Assembly: GCA_021791455.1 (NCBI GenBank)
Contig: JAJYWM010000062.1
Location: forward strand, 1 to 13,456
Direction: 5' to 3'
DNA from: a bacterium
GTDB lineage: Bacteria; Chloroflexota; Dormibacteria; UBA8260; Bog-877
Length of the DNA stretch: 13,456 nucleotides
The translations under genes were made by a program, and so were the position numbers. The notes under the pieces are model-generated. The model worked only from the letters and a program-made list of their open reading frames with translations. It did no database searches and was not told where the DNA came from. The stretch's first letter is position 1; every line of letters begins with the position of its first letter. Below are positions 6,593 through 13,456 of the stretch, in pieces.

Positions 6593-7678
6593 ATGAACGC
6601 CACCAAGGAACTGAACCGAGCCGGGCAGAGTCTCTGGCTTGACAACATCACCCGCGGGCTCCTGGATGGGGGCGGGCTTGCCGCCCACATAGCTGAGCGG
6701 GCCGTGACTGGCCTCACCTCGAATCCCACCATCTTCGACAAGGCAATTGAGAGCAGCGCCGATTATGACCGGGACATCGAGGAGGGTATGGCGCGGGGCC
6801 AGAGCAGCGAAGAGATCTTCTTCGAGCTGGCCATTGCCGACCTGCGGCGGGCGGCCGATCTCTTCCAACCCATCCATGAGCGAACCTCAGGGGTTGACGG
6901 ATGGGTCTCCCTGGAGGTGTCCCCGCTCCTGCTCAACGACGCGATGGGCACGGCCCGGATGGCCAGAGAGCTCTGGGCCAGGGCGGACAGGGGCAATCTG
7001 TTCATCAAGATCCCAGGTACGGAGGCTGGGCTGGAGGCGATTGAAGAGACGATCTACCGGGGGGTCCCGGTGAACGTGACACTCCTCTTCTCCGCCACCC
7101 AGTATCAGAGGGCGGCCGAGGCCTACATGAGGGGACTGGAACGCAGGGTTGACCAGGGGCTCTCCGCCGCCGTGGCGTCGGTCGCCTCGGTGTTCGTGAG
7201 CCGTTGGGACACGGCGGTGAAGGGCAGGGCCCCTCAGTCCCTCCACGATCGGGTGGGGATCGCCGCCGCCACCCTGGCATATCGCAGCTATCGCGAGTTG
7301 CTCGACTCGGCCAGGTGGCAGCGGCTCGCCAACGCGGGTGCGAGGGCCCAACGACTTCTGTTCGCGAGCACCTCGACCAAGGACAAGGAGTCACCCGACA
7401 CCCTGTACGTGGCGGCCCTGGGGGCGCCCTTCACCATCAACACCATGCCTGATGAGACCCTGATGGCCTTCTTCGACCACGGCAGGGTGGGCCCTATGCT
7501 GCCGGCCGATGGCGGGGACGCGGTCCAGGTCATGGCTGAACTAGGCTCGGCGGGGATTGACCCCGAGGATCTCGCCCGGTCCTTGCAGGAACAGGGCGGG
7601 GAGTCGTTCGCCAAATCCTGGCACAGCCTGATCGCCTGCATCGATGGCAAGCGCCAGGGGGCGCGAGTTGGCTCCTGA
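6593..7678 (+). CDS. tal: Transaldolase
   Basis: It transfers the dihydroxyacetone unit between sedoheptulose-7-phosphate and glyceraldehyde-3-phosphate, giving erythrose-4-phosphate and fructose-6-phosphate. In 361 residues it shows LWLDN (Asp18), [13 protein letters not shown] (40-52), SLEVSP (Glu108), NLFIKIPGT with the Schiff-base Lys139, and NVTLLFS (161-167). C-terminal marks are a [10 protein letters not shown] stretch and INTMPDETL. The length of about 360 and these motifs fit the actinobacterial-type single transaldolase rather than the short fructose-6-P aldolase-like class. ATG 6593 is chosen because AGGGAG (6582-6587) lies 5 nt upstream; a GTG two codons earlier (6587) is inside the SD. 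It sits between gnd and pgi, consistent with returning pentose phosphates to glycolysis. Its 3' end overlaps the annotated pgi start. Confidence 0.94.
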   Translation: MNATKELNRAGQSLWLDNITRGLLDGGGLAAHIAERAVTGLTSNPTIFDKAIESSADYDRDIEEGMARGQSSEEIFFELAIADLRRAADLFQPIHERTSGVDGWVSLEVSPLLLNDAMGTARMARELWARADRGNLFIKIPGTEAGLEAIEETIYRGVPVNVTLLFSATQYQRAAEAYMRGLERRVDQGLSAAVASVASVFVSRWDTAVKGRAPQSLHDRVGIAAATLAYRSYRELLDSARWQRLANAGARAQRLLFASTSTKDKESPDTLYVAALGAPFTINTMPDETLMAFFDHGRVGPMLPADGGDAVQVMAELGSAGIDPEDLARSLQEQGGESFAKSWHSLIACIDGKRQGARVGS

Positions 7679-9323
7679 GGGCCGGGACGCCGTAAAGGCC
7701 CGGCCGCGCCTGCGGGAGATGGGATCGTTCGCTGCCCTGAACCGCCACTTCCAGGAGATCCGGCAGACAACTCTGAAGGAGCTCTTCGCGGCCGACGCGC
7801 AGCGGGGGAGAACCCTCACCGCCGAGGCGTTGGACATCTACCTCGACTACTCCAAGAACCGGCTGACAGCAACGACCAGGGACTTGCTGGTGGCCCTTGC
7901 CCGCGAGTGCCACCTTGGCGAGCGGATCGAGGCCATGTTCAGAGGCGAAGCGATCAACGTCTCGGAGGAGCGCGCCGTGCTCCACGTGGCGCTGCGAGCC
8001 CCGGCGGGCGAGTCGATCATGGTCAACGGTCACGACGTTGTGCCGGACGTGCTGGCGGTGCTGGAGCGGATGGCAGACTTCGCGTCGCGGGTGAGAAGCG
8101 GCGAGTGGCGCGGGCACACGGGCAAGCCGGTGCGCAATGTCGTGAATATCGGCATCGGGGGGTCGGATCTGGGGCCGGTGATGGCCTACGAGGCTCTGCG
8201 CCACTACGCCAGTGAACGGCTGAACCTGCGCTTTGTGTCCAACATCGACGCCACCGATTTCGTGGAGGCGACAAGGGGGCTGGACCCTGAGGAGACCCTG
8301 TTCGTGGTCTGCTCCAAGAGCTGGCACACCCTGGAGACCCTGACCAATGCCACGACGGCGAGGGACTGGCTGCTGGCCGGGCTTGGAGACGACCCCGCGG
8401 CCGTGGCGTCCCACTTCGTGGCGGTATCCACGAATGCGGCGGGGGTCGGCGACTTTGGCATCGACACCGCCAACATGTTTCCCTTCTGGGACTGGGTCGG
8501 CGGTCGCTATTCCTACGATTCCGCGATCGGGCTGTCACTCATGATCGCGATCGGACCGGAGCGATTCCGGGAGATGCTGGCCGGATTCCATGCCATGGAC
8601 GAACACTTCAGGAATGCCCCCCTGGAGGAGAACCTGCCGGTCCTCCTGGGCCTGATCGCCGTCTGGTACAACAACTTCTTTGGTGCCGAGACCCTGGCGG
8701 TCCTGCCCTACGACCACTACCTCGGCCGGCTGCCCGCGTATCTGCAGCAGCTGGAGATGGAGAGCAACGGCAAGCACGTGGACCTCGCCGGGCGGGAGGT
8801 GGACTACCAGACCGGGCCGATCATCTGGGGCCAGCCAGGCACCAACGGTCAACACGCCTTCTACCAGCTGATTCACCAGGGCACCAAGCTGATTCCCTGC
8901 GACTTCATCGGCTTCTGCCAGCCCGTCAATCCTCTCGGCAGGCATCACGACCTGTTGATGGCAAATCTCTTCGCGCAAACGGAGGCGCTGGCCTTCGGCA
9001 GGTCGGCTGAGGAGCTGCGGGCGGCCGGAGTGCCAGAGTGGCAGATTCCCTACCGCGTCTGTGCGGGCAACCGTCCCACCACCACGTTGCTGATGGAACG
9101 GCTGACGCCCGAGACCCTGGGGAAGCTCATAGCTCTCTATGAGCACAAGACGTTCACCCAGGGGGTGATCTGGGGGATCGACTCCTTCGACCAGTGGGGG
9201 GTGGAGTTGGGCAAGCTGCTGGCGGACCGGATAACCCCCGAACTGGAGTCGAAGGCAGAACCCGAGCTCAGCCACGACAGCTCCACCAACGAGTTGATCA
9301 AGAGATACCGCCGCACCAGGTGA
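7644..9323 (+). CDS. pgi: Glucose-6-phosphate isomerase
   Basis: It interconverts glucose-6-phosphate and fructose-6-phosphate, closing the cycle fed by zwf, gnd and tal. The protein is of the long PGI type: 559 residues from ATG 7644, against 549 in E. coli. Visible marks are [18 protein letters not shown] (168-185), the signature [14 protein letters not shown] (283-296), MESNGK with the likely catalytic Glu373, [16 protein letters not shown] (398-413, His404), and the C-terminal signature with [14 protein letters not shown] (511-524, Lys524). The sugar-phosphate loop reads [14 protein letters not shown] (223-236) where SKTFTT is usual; the Ser and Thr contacts are mostly kept. The start is uncertain. 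ATG 7644 overlaps tal by 35 nt and has no SD. TTG 7668 has AGGGGG 7 nt upstream and gives 551 residues. ATG 7719 gives 534. Confidence 0.95.
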   Translation: MASARGRELAPEGRDAVKARPRLREMGSFAALNRHFQEIRQTTLKELFAADAQRGRTLTAEALDIYLDYSKNRLTATTRDLLVALARECHLGERIEAMFRGEAINVSEERAVLHVALRAPAGESIMVNGHDVVPDVLAVLERMADFASRVRSGEWRGHTGKPVRNVVNIGIGGSDLGPVMAYEALRHYASERLNLRFVSNIDATDFVEATRGLDPEETLFVVCSKSWHTLETLTNATTARDWLLAGLGDDPAAVASHFVAVSTNAAGVGDFGIDTANMFPFWDWVGGRYSYDSAIGLSLMIAIGPERFREMLAGFHAMDEHFRNAPLEENLPVLLGLIAVWYNNFFGAETLAVLPYDHYLGRLPAYLQQLEMESNGKHVDLAGREVDYQTGPIIWGQPGTNGQHAFYQLIHQGTKLIPCDFIGFCQPVNPLGRHHDLLMANLFAQTEALAFGRSAEELRAAGVPEWQIPYRVCAGNRPTTTLLMERLTPETLGKLIALYEHKTFTQGVIWGIDSFDQWGVELGKLLADRITPELESKAEPELSHDSSTNELIKRYRRTR

Positions 9324-9350
9324 GCTGCTCCCCGCGCGGCGACGGCTGCG

Positions 9351-9392
9351 GCCCTTCGGCGCGCGGTGGTCGGCCGTGCTCCCTCGAAGGGC
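9351..9392. repeat. Long-loop hairpin downstream of pgi
   Basis: GCCCTTCG (9351-9358) and CGAAGGGC (9385-9392) are perfect 8-bp inverted arms with a 26-nt GC-rich loop, starting 27 nt after the pgi stop. There is no T-run, so it may be a factor-dependent end of the zwf-gnd-tal-pgi message or merely structure. In the rest of the 203-nt gap (9324-9526) a TATTCT box (9457-9462) about 65 nt before the next gene could be a -10 without an obvious -35. Confidence 0.35.
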
Positions 9393-9526
9393 AGGTCGCG
9401 CGCGTGGCGCCGCCGGCGGTGGGCATCTCACCGGCTCGTGACCATCAGGCATGCGCTATTCTCGAATTCGGCCGAGGCTGAGCGAGGGATCTCCGTCCCC
9501 ACTCGGCGGTTGCGAAGGCACTCACC

Positions 9527-10756
9527 ATGAATCTCCTCTCCGGCCTCCACGGGGTGGTGGCGATCGTTCTGCTGTGCAGCCTGCTCTTCGTCGAAGAGGC
9601 GGGGGTGCCGCTGCCGTTCGCGCCCGGTGAGCTGACCCTGCTGGCGGCGGGCCTGCTCATCGCCGCAGGAGGGCTGGACCCCTGGGTGTTCGTGCCACTG
9701 GCCTTCGCTGTGTGCGTCGCCGGCGCGATGGTCGGGTACAGCTGGACCAGGGTGGTGGGAGAGCACGGGCTGACCGACCTGGCGGTCAGGTTTCATCAGG
9801 CGAAGGCGCTGGAACGGGTCTCGAAGAGAGTTCGGGAGGCGGGCCCCGTGGGGATCGGGGTCTCTCGCCTGATCCCTGGGCTCCGCATCTACACGACCCT
9901 GGTCGCGGGCGCCTTCGGGGTGCGCCGCCGCACGTTCATCGAGGGCCTCATCCCCAGCACCGCAATCTGGGTGTGCGTGTTCGTCGCCATCGGGGTGGTG
10001 GCGGGAATCCCCGTCGAGCATTTCCTGAACAATCTGGCTCGGGTCGCGGTGCAGGGGGGGATCTTGCTGGTGATCGGAGTGGGCGGCTACCTCGCCATCC
10101 GCAAGACCCCGGCGAAGGAACGGGAGCCGCTGGTCAACGTGCCGGTGTGGCTCAAGACCTCGCTGGCTGCCCTCATCGACCTGGGTGTCGTCGCCAGCAT
10201 TCTGACGGGGCTTCTGGCCATCGCTCGCCTGGTGACCGGGAGCGGCCTCATCGCCAGCTGGGCGGACGGTCTGGTGGCGCTTGCGGTGGTCGCGGCCCTC
10301 TACCTGTTCGTAACCCGAAGGAGCACCGGCGCCACCGTAGGAGAGGCCCTGCTGCACATCGTGTACCTGCCCCGCCACCACGGGGCCTCGGGCTTCGCCT
10401 CCAGCTTCAAGGAGGGACGGGGCGACCCTGAGCTGCGCTCGGTCGCGGATCTGCTCCACGAGCTGGGCGCCGTCCCCCGTCTGGCGGTGGTGAGGGCGCT
10501 GCTGGCGGGGGCCACGACCGCGTCTGAGGTCGCCACTACGGCCTCCATGAGCGACGATGAGGCGACCTACCACCTGGCGGCGCTGACCCGGGCGGGCGTC
10601 GTCGGGGAGAGGCAGAGCAGCAAGGGTGAGGAGTCGTTCACCGTCCCCGCGCAGGTTCGCATCTGGATGGAGCTGCTGCTGTCCGGTGCCCCAAGGCTTC
10701 CTCTCTCAGCCCTTGATGGGGCGGTGCCCCAGCCGACGGCTCCCAAGACAGCCTGA
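9527..10756 (+). CDS. DedA/VTT membrane protein fused to RDD-like and ArsR-like winged-helix domains
   Basis: This is a 409-residue membrane protein with three visible parts. Residues 1-192 resemble the DedA (SNARE-associated/VTT) family: hydrophobic helices, FVEEAGVPLPFAPGELTLLA (21-40) and the conserved GVSRLIPGLR (111-120). DedA proteins move lipids or support membrane homeostasis. Residues 205-282 look like an RDD unit: VWLKTSLAALIDLGVV (207-222), a second helix, then TGATVGEALLHIVYLP (267-282). Residues 303-375 resemble an ArsR-like winged helix: RLAVVRALLAG, TTASEVATTA, a recognition helix SDDEATYHLAALTRAGVV (342-359) and a wing ending ESFTVP. An even helix count in the RDD part would put the last domain in the cytosol. 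The frame is continuous, with no frameshift sign. ATG 9527 has AAGG (9515-9518) 8 nt upstream. DedA is fairly sure, RDD likely and the winged helix likely; the overall role is unknown. Confidence 0.8.
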   Translation: MNLLSGLHGVVAIVLLCSLLFVEEAGVPLPFAPGELTLLAAGLLIAAGGLDPWVFVPLAFAVCVAGAMVGYSWTRVVGEHGLTDLAVRFHQAKALERVSKRVREAGPVGIGVSRLIPGLRIYTTLVAGAFGVRRRTFIEGLIPSTAIWVCVFVAIGVVAGIPVEHFLNNLARVAVQGGILLVIGVGGYLAIRKTPAKEREPLVNVPVWLKTSLAALIDLGVVASILTGLLAIARLVTGSGLIASWADGLVALAVVAALYLFVTRRSTGATVGEALLHIVYLPRHHGASGFASSFKEGRGDPELRSVADLLHELGAVPRLAVVRALLAGATTASEVATTASMSDDEATYHLAALTRAGVVGERQSSKGEESFTVPAQVRIWMELLLSGAPRLPLSALDGAVPQPTAPKTA

Positions 10757-10783
10757 CGGGACTCCCGAGAGGCAGGCTACCCT

Positions 10784-10817
10784 ATATTGTGGGTTGCAAC
10801 TTGACAGCCCACTATAT
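10784..10817. promoter_or_regulatory. Imperfect inverted repeat over the permease -35, candidate operator
   Basis: The left arm ATATTGTGGG (10784-10793) and right arm CCCACTATAT (10808-10817) pair at 9 of 10 positions around a 14-nt spacer that contains the TTGACA box. The AT-rich outer halves stand out from the GC-rich surroundings. A protein bound here would cover the -35, so repression or control of the permease is the natural inference. Confidence 0.45.
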
Positions 10818-10829
10818 GTTGGCGACAAT
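10801..10829 (+). promoter_or_regulatory. Promoter of the NCS1 permease gene
   Basis: A perfect TTGACA -35 (10801-10806), a 17-nt spacer and GACAAT (10824-10829, four of six consensus positions) form the best sigma-70-like promoter in the window. The predicted start near 10836 gives a leader of about 65 nt. The leader is too short for most known riboswitches. Confidence 0.55.
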
Positions 10830-10833
10830 TGAT

Positions 10834-10846
10834 CGACCGTCGGTCG
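10834..10846. promoter_or_regulatory. 13-nt palindrome at the predicted transcription start, candidate TetR-like site
   Basis: CGACCG-t-CGGTCG is a perfect 6+1+6 palindrome at the expected transcription start of the permease gene. Sites of the GACCGnCGGTC kind are common for TetR-family repressors in high-GC bacteria. No regulator gene of that family is in the window, so a trans-acting factor would be needed. Confidence 0.4.
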
Positions 10847-10902
10847 CTCGGAGATTGACCGGGCAGGCAGCAACGGTACCAGACCACTAGGGGAGGAGCG
10901 GC

Positions 10903-12372
10903 TTGGCAACCAGTCAACCGATGGAATTCGAACGGGGCCTGGGCGACGGCGGCGAGTATGGCGCCTTCAAGGTGGAGCAGCGCGGAATCGACCTGATCCC
11001 AGAGGCCGAGCGGAGCATGCGTCCTTCCGGACTGTTCTGGCTCTGGGCGGGCGGCATCTGGAACGTTGAGTTCTTGGTCTACGGCGCGCTGGCGATCTCA
11101 TTTGGACTCTCGTTCGGACAGGCGGTCCTGGCGATCCTGGTGGGCAATCTGGCCTATGTGTTCCTCGGCCTGGCGAGCCTCCCGGGGCCGGAGGCGGGCA
11201 CCACCGCCTTCATGGTCTCCAGAGCCCCCTTCGGGCTCAACGGCAACCGGCTGGTGTCGGCCTTCAACTGGCTCACCCAGGTGGGCTTTGAGATCGAAGG
11301 ACTTGTTCTGGTGGTGCTGGTGACGCTGGCGATGTTCGCGCGGGGGGGGATTGGCCAGAGCACCGGGCTCAAGGTGGCGATCATCCTGGCCGCGGTCGCC
11401 ATCCAGTTCGTGGTCCCCTTCCTGGGCCACGCCATGATCACCAAGACGCTTCGCTACCTCTCCTTCGTGTTCATCGTCCTCTTCGTGGTCATGGCGATCC
11501 TGGTCGTGCCCCACGTCAACCTTGGCCATTTCCACCAGCAGGCGTCATGGGCTGTCTGGACCACCGCAGTTGTGCTGATCGTTTCCGCCGGCGGGCTCGG
11601 TTGGACGGAGAATGCCAGCGACTACTCCCGCTACCTGCCGCGGTCCACGCCCAAGGCGAGGACCTTCTGGGCGGCCACCATGGGGGCCGCCATCCCCTCC
11701 ATCCTGCTGGAGCTCCTGGGGGCACTCGCCTTCATCGTGAGCCCCCAGGTGACCGCCGTAACCGGCGTCCCGTCGTCGTTCGCGAGCTGGTTCTTCTGGC
11801 CGTTTCTGATCCTGGTGCTCCCCCAGCTGTTCGCCATCAACTCGTTGGACCTCTACTCCTCAGGAGTCACCCTGCAGGCTCTGGGGCTCCCGGTGAAGCG
11901 CTGGGGAGCGGTCGTGATCGACACCGTGGTGGCCGGGGCGGTGACCGTGCTGGTCATCTTCAAGGGGAACTTCTACACGGACCTGTCGGGCTTTTTGGAC
12001 TACATAGTCGTCTGGCTGGGGCCCTGGTTCGGCATCCTCATGATCGACTACCTGATGCGGAGGGGGCGCTACGACGGTGCCTCCCTGGTCAGCACCACCG
12101 GCGGCCTCTACTGGCGGCGGGGCGGGGTGAACTGGCGGGCTGTGGTCGCGCAGCTGCTGGGAATGGCGGCAGCCATGCTCTGGATCGACGCTGCCTTCTA
12201 CGTGCCTTCGTTCGTGGGCCCGCTGTCGAAGCTGACGGGTGGTGCCGACTTCAGCTGGCTGGTGGGGATCCTGGTGGGTGGCCTGGCCTACCTGCTGATG
12301 TCGGTTGGCAGCCTGGGCCGTGAGCGAGAGCAGCTGACCGGTGGGCGGGAGGAGGGCGGCGCCCCCTCCTGA
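10903..12372 (+). CDS. NCS1-family nucleobase/hydantoin-type permease
   Basis: This 489-residue inner-membrane protein has about 12 hydrophobic segments, typical of nucleobase:cation symporter-1 carriers (cytosine, purines, uracil, allantoin, hydantoins, thiamine). Family marks are the N-terminal KVEQRGIDLIPEAER (23-37) and WLWAGGIWNVEFLVYG (46-61) in helix 1. Others are LPGPEAGTTAFMVSRAPFG (93-111), WTENASDYSRYLP (234-246) before helix 7 and FLDYIVVWLGPWFGILMIDY (364-383). Substrate cannot be read from sequence. Purine or pyrimidine uptake is favoured by the convergent hpt gene, with low weight. TTG 10903 is taken as the start because GGGAGGAG (10891-10898) lies 4 nt upstream; the next ATG (10921) is too far from it. 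A strong promoter with two inverted repeats precedes the gene, suggesting regulated, substrate-dependent expression. The C-terminal tail (472-489) is short, charged and cytosolic. Confidence 0.92.
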   Translation: MATSQPMEFERGLGDGGEYGAFKVEQRGIDLIPEAERSMRPSGLFWLWAGGIWNVEFLVYGALAISFGLSFGQAVLAILVGNLAYVFLGLASLPGPEAGTTAFMVSRAPFGLNGNRLVSAFNWLTQVGFEIEGLVLVVLVTLAMFARGGIGQSTGLKVAIILAAVAIQFVVPFLGHAMITKTLRYLSFVFIVLFVVMAILVVPHVNLGHFHQQASWAVWTTAVVLIVSAGGLGWTENASDYSRYLPRSTPKARTFWAATMGAAIPSILLELLGALAFIVSPQVTAVTGVPSSFASWFFWPFLILVLPQLFAINSLDLYSSGVTLQALGLPVKRWGAVVIDTVVAGAVTVLVIFKGNFYTDLSGFLDYIVVWLGPWFGILMIDYLMRRGRYDGASLVSTTGGLYWRRGGVNWRAVVAQLLGMAAAMLWIDAAFYVPSFVGPLSKLTGGADFSWLVGILVGGLAYLLMSVGSLGREREQLTGGREEGGAPS

Positions 12373-12385
12373 TCCATCCCTCGGT

Positions 12386-12409
12386 GCGGGGCGGGACCGC
12401 CCGCCCCGC
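12386..12409. terminator. Perfect 10-bp GC hairpin between convergent genes
   Basis: GCGGGGCGGG-accg-CCCGCCCCGC is a perfect 10-bp, all-GC stem with a 4-nt loop. It lies within the 39-nt gap between the ends of the permease and hpt genes. It can form on either strand, so it is a natural bidirectional transcription end. No T-tract follows on either side. Confidence 0.7.
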
Positions 12410-12411
12410 CC

Positions 12412-13062
12412 TCAGCCAAGGCCAGGTGGTGGCATCCACTGGGCCAGGTAGGGCAGCTCCCGGTACTTGTCGTCGTAGTCAAGACCGTACCCGACGACGA
12501 AGCCCGGCCCCGCCAGGCGAAAGCCGACGTAGCGGGGATGCACCGGCGCCTCCCTTGCCTCCGGCCGGTCCAGGAGGGAGCAGTACTCGACCCGGCGGCT
12601 GGGCGAGGAGAGGCGTTCGATCATGGCGGCGGCGGTGTGGCCGGCGTCGACTATGTCGTCGATGATCAGCACCGTCTGCTTGCCGTCGGCGCTCAGGTCG
12701 CCCAGCTCCTGAATCACAGGGGCGCGCCATGCCTTGGTGCCGCGGTAGCTGCTGGCATGGAAGAAGGTGATCAGCAGGTTCTCCATCTTGTTGGTGATGA
12801 GTTCCCGGGCCAGGTCTGCCGCGAATACGAAGGCTCCCCGCAGGACCACGGCCAGTGTGAGCGGCTCGCCTCCCAACTCAGTGGCTATCTGCTCCGCGAG
12901 CGCGCACACCCGCTCTCGGACCATGTCCGCACTGGCGATCTCGCGGACCGGGAGCTGATCGACGGCCGGGTCGTTCCAGAGGGAAAGCTGACCGACCGCC
13001 TTGGGGGCGGGCACCTCCAAAACGGGCACCAGGAGCTGCGGCGCGGGTGGTGACGCCTCCAT
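12412..13062 (-). CDS. hpt: Hypoxanthine phosphoribosyltransferase (purine salvage)
   Basis: It converts hypoxanthine or guanine plus PRPP to IMP or GMP in the cytosol. In 216 residues it shows the PPi loop LRGAFVFAADLA (74-85), the flexible active-site loop SSYRGTK (104-110), the PRPP motif VLIIDDIVDAGHTAA (131-145, with Asp136 and Asp139) and the HPRT hallmark GYGLDYDDKYRELPYLA (191-207). Two differences stand out. The PRPP motif has DAGHT where DTGLT/DTGKT is usual, and the base-contacting Lys of SLLDK is Arg166 (SLLDRPEAR). The conserved fold begins near residue 38, so about 37 extra, Pro-rich N-terminal residues precede it. The leaderless-type promoter placed exactly before this ATG supports the long form. 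The gene converges on the permease and follows the MDR gene on the same strand after a 64-nt gap. Confidence 0.93.
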   Translation of the reverse strand: MEASPPAPQLLVPVLEVPAPKAVGQLSLWNDPAVDQLPVREIASADMVRERVCALAEQIATELGGEPLTLAVVLRGAFVFAADLARELITNKMENLLITFFHASSYRGTKAWRAPVIQELGDLSADGKQTVLIIDDIVDAGHTAAAMIERLSSPSRRVEYCSLLDRPEAREAPVHPRYVGFRLAGPGFVVGYGLDYDDKYRELPYLAQWMPPPGLG

Positions 13063-13068
13063 GTTCCT

Positions 13069-13074
13069 ACTCTA
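13069..13074 (-). promoter_or_regulatory. Putative hpt -10 box giving a leaderless mRNA
   Basis: On the minus strand TAGAGT is followed by AGGAAC and then the hpt ATG. The 6-nt gap puts the predicted transcription start at the A of ATG. The AGGA is only 2 nt from the ATG, too close to work as a Shine-Dalgarno. No good -35 is visible. Confidence 0.5.
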
Positions 13075-13126
13075 ACAACAGAGGTGCGGCCCGATACCCT
13101 GAAGGGCAGTTCGTCGGAGCGAGGGA

Positions 13127-13456
13127 TCAGGCGATCAGGATGATCTTGCCCAGCTTGCCGCCTGCACTCAGGCGGCGGTAGGCGTCCCCGGCCTGGTGGA
13201 GGGGATACGTCGCCGCGACCGGCACTCGAAGTCGCCCCGCCCCCAGCAGCGGCACGACATGGCGCTGCACGCCAGCCATGACCATCTCCTTTTCGGCCGC
13301 CGGTCTGGCTCTCAGGGTGGAGCCGAAGATGCGGGCCCGCTTGCCCATCAGCAGGGAGAGGTCAAGTTGGGTTGAGCGGCCGGCGCCCAGGCCGATGACA
13401 GAGATCCTGCCTCTGGTGCTCAGGCGGGCCAGGGCCGCTCCCACGCCATCGCCGCC
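13127..13456 (-). CDS. Quinone-oxidoreductase-like MDR protein, C-terminal part (cut by window edge)
   Basis: Only the last 109 residues are present; the frame is open through the right edge (GGDG before GTG 13444), so the true start lies outside. The visible part ends a Rossmann domain: LARLSTRGRISVIGLGAG, LDLSLLMGKRARIFGSTLR, then RARPAAEKEMV and a C-terminal segment AGDAYRRLSAGGKLGKIILIA. This is typical of zinc-independent NADPH:quinone oxidoreductases (PIG3/QOR type) of the medium-chain dehydrogenase superfamily. The GSTLRARPAAEK stretch especially resembles the PIG3-like branch. The nucleotide-binding GxGxxG and catalytic portion are missing from the window, so cofactor and substrate cannot be judged. 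It lies upstream of hpt on the same strand, though hpt seems to have its own promoter. Confidence 0.85.
   Translation of the reverse strand, partial: GGDGVGAALARLSTRGRISVIGLGAGRSTQLDLSLLMGKRARIFGSTLRARPAAEKEMVMAGVQRHVVPLLGAGRLRVPVAATYPLHQAGDAYRRLSAGGKLGKIILIA

Noticed and set aside
7530..9452. Two minus-strand open frames (7530-8414 and 8535-9452) opposite pgi
   Set aside because: They are antisense shadows of pgi; the plus strand carries PGI signatures throughout.
9428..10573. Minus-strand open frame opposite the DedA fusion gene
   Set aside because: It is rich in Asp, His, Gln and Arg as expected from the reverse reading of a hydrophobic membrane gene. The sense frame has clear domains.
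1..13456. tRNA/rRNA genes, CRISPR arrays, insertion sequences or phage genes
   Set aside because: I found no cloverleaf-like element, regularly spaced repeats, transposase or integrase motifs, or terminal inverted repeats.

Overview
The window is a G+C-rich, tightly packed bacterial chromosome segment of housekeeping and central-metabolism genes. GTG and TTG starts are common. Three genes (the small Cys-rich gene, zwf and hpt) have a TANNNT box exactly 6 nt before the start codon and no usable Shine-Dalgarno. That is the layout of leaderless transcripts, well known in Actinobacteria and Deinococcus. With the short-type Gnd and an actinobacterial-looking transaldolase, this suggests Actinobacteriota or a neighbouring high-GC terrestrial lineage. 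The phylum cannot be fixed from this sequence alone. No IS element, prophage, tRNA, rRNA or CRISPR array was seen.

Layout. On the left, prfC (peptide-chain release factor 3) runs leftward. It is separated by a roughly 400-nt divergent region, rich in small palindromes, from a rightward DODA/YgiD-like extradiol dioxygenase. Next come a 75-residue DUF5522-like protein ending in a Cys/His cluster and an overlapping ATP-pyrophosphatase related to diphthine-ammonia ligase (Dph6). The centre (about 4.0-9.3 kb) is a pentose-phosphate/glycolysis-entry cluster, zwf-gnd-tal-pgi. zwf and gnd share an ATGA overlap, and tal and pgi overlap or abut. Together these enzymes oxidise glucose-6-phosphate to ribulose-5-phosphate, rearrange sugar phosphates and return fructose-6-phosphate to glucose-6-phosphate. 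No 6-phosphogluconolactonase, OpcA or transketolase gene is in the window. Both dehydrogenases lack the usual NADP-binding arginine, so the route may feed NADH rather than NADPH.

After pgi comes a 409-residue membrane protein that reads as a three-part fusion: a DedA/VTT domain, an RDD-like two-helix unit and a C-terminal ArsR-like winged helix. It is the most unusual gene here. Next is an NCS1-family nucleobase/hydantoin-type permease with a strong -35 box and two inverted repeats in its promoter. A perfect 10-bp GC hairpin separates it from the convergent hpt (hypoxanthine phosphoribosyltransferase), suggesting a purine uptake and salvage pair. The right edge holds the C-terminus of a leftward quinone-oxidoreductase-like MDR protein, cut by the window end.
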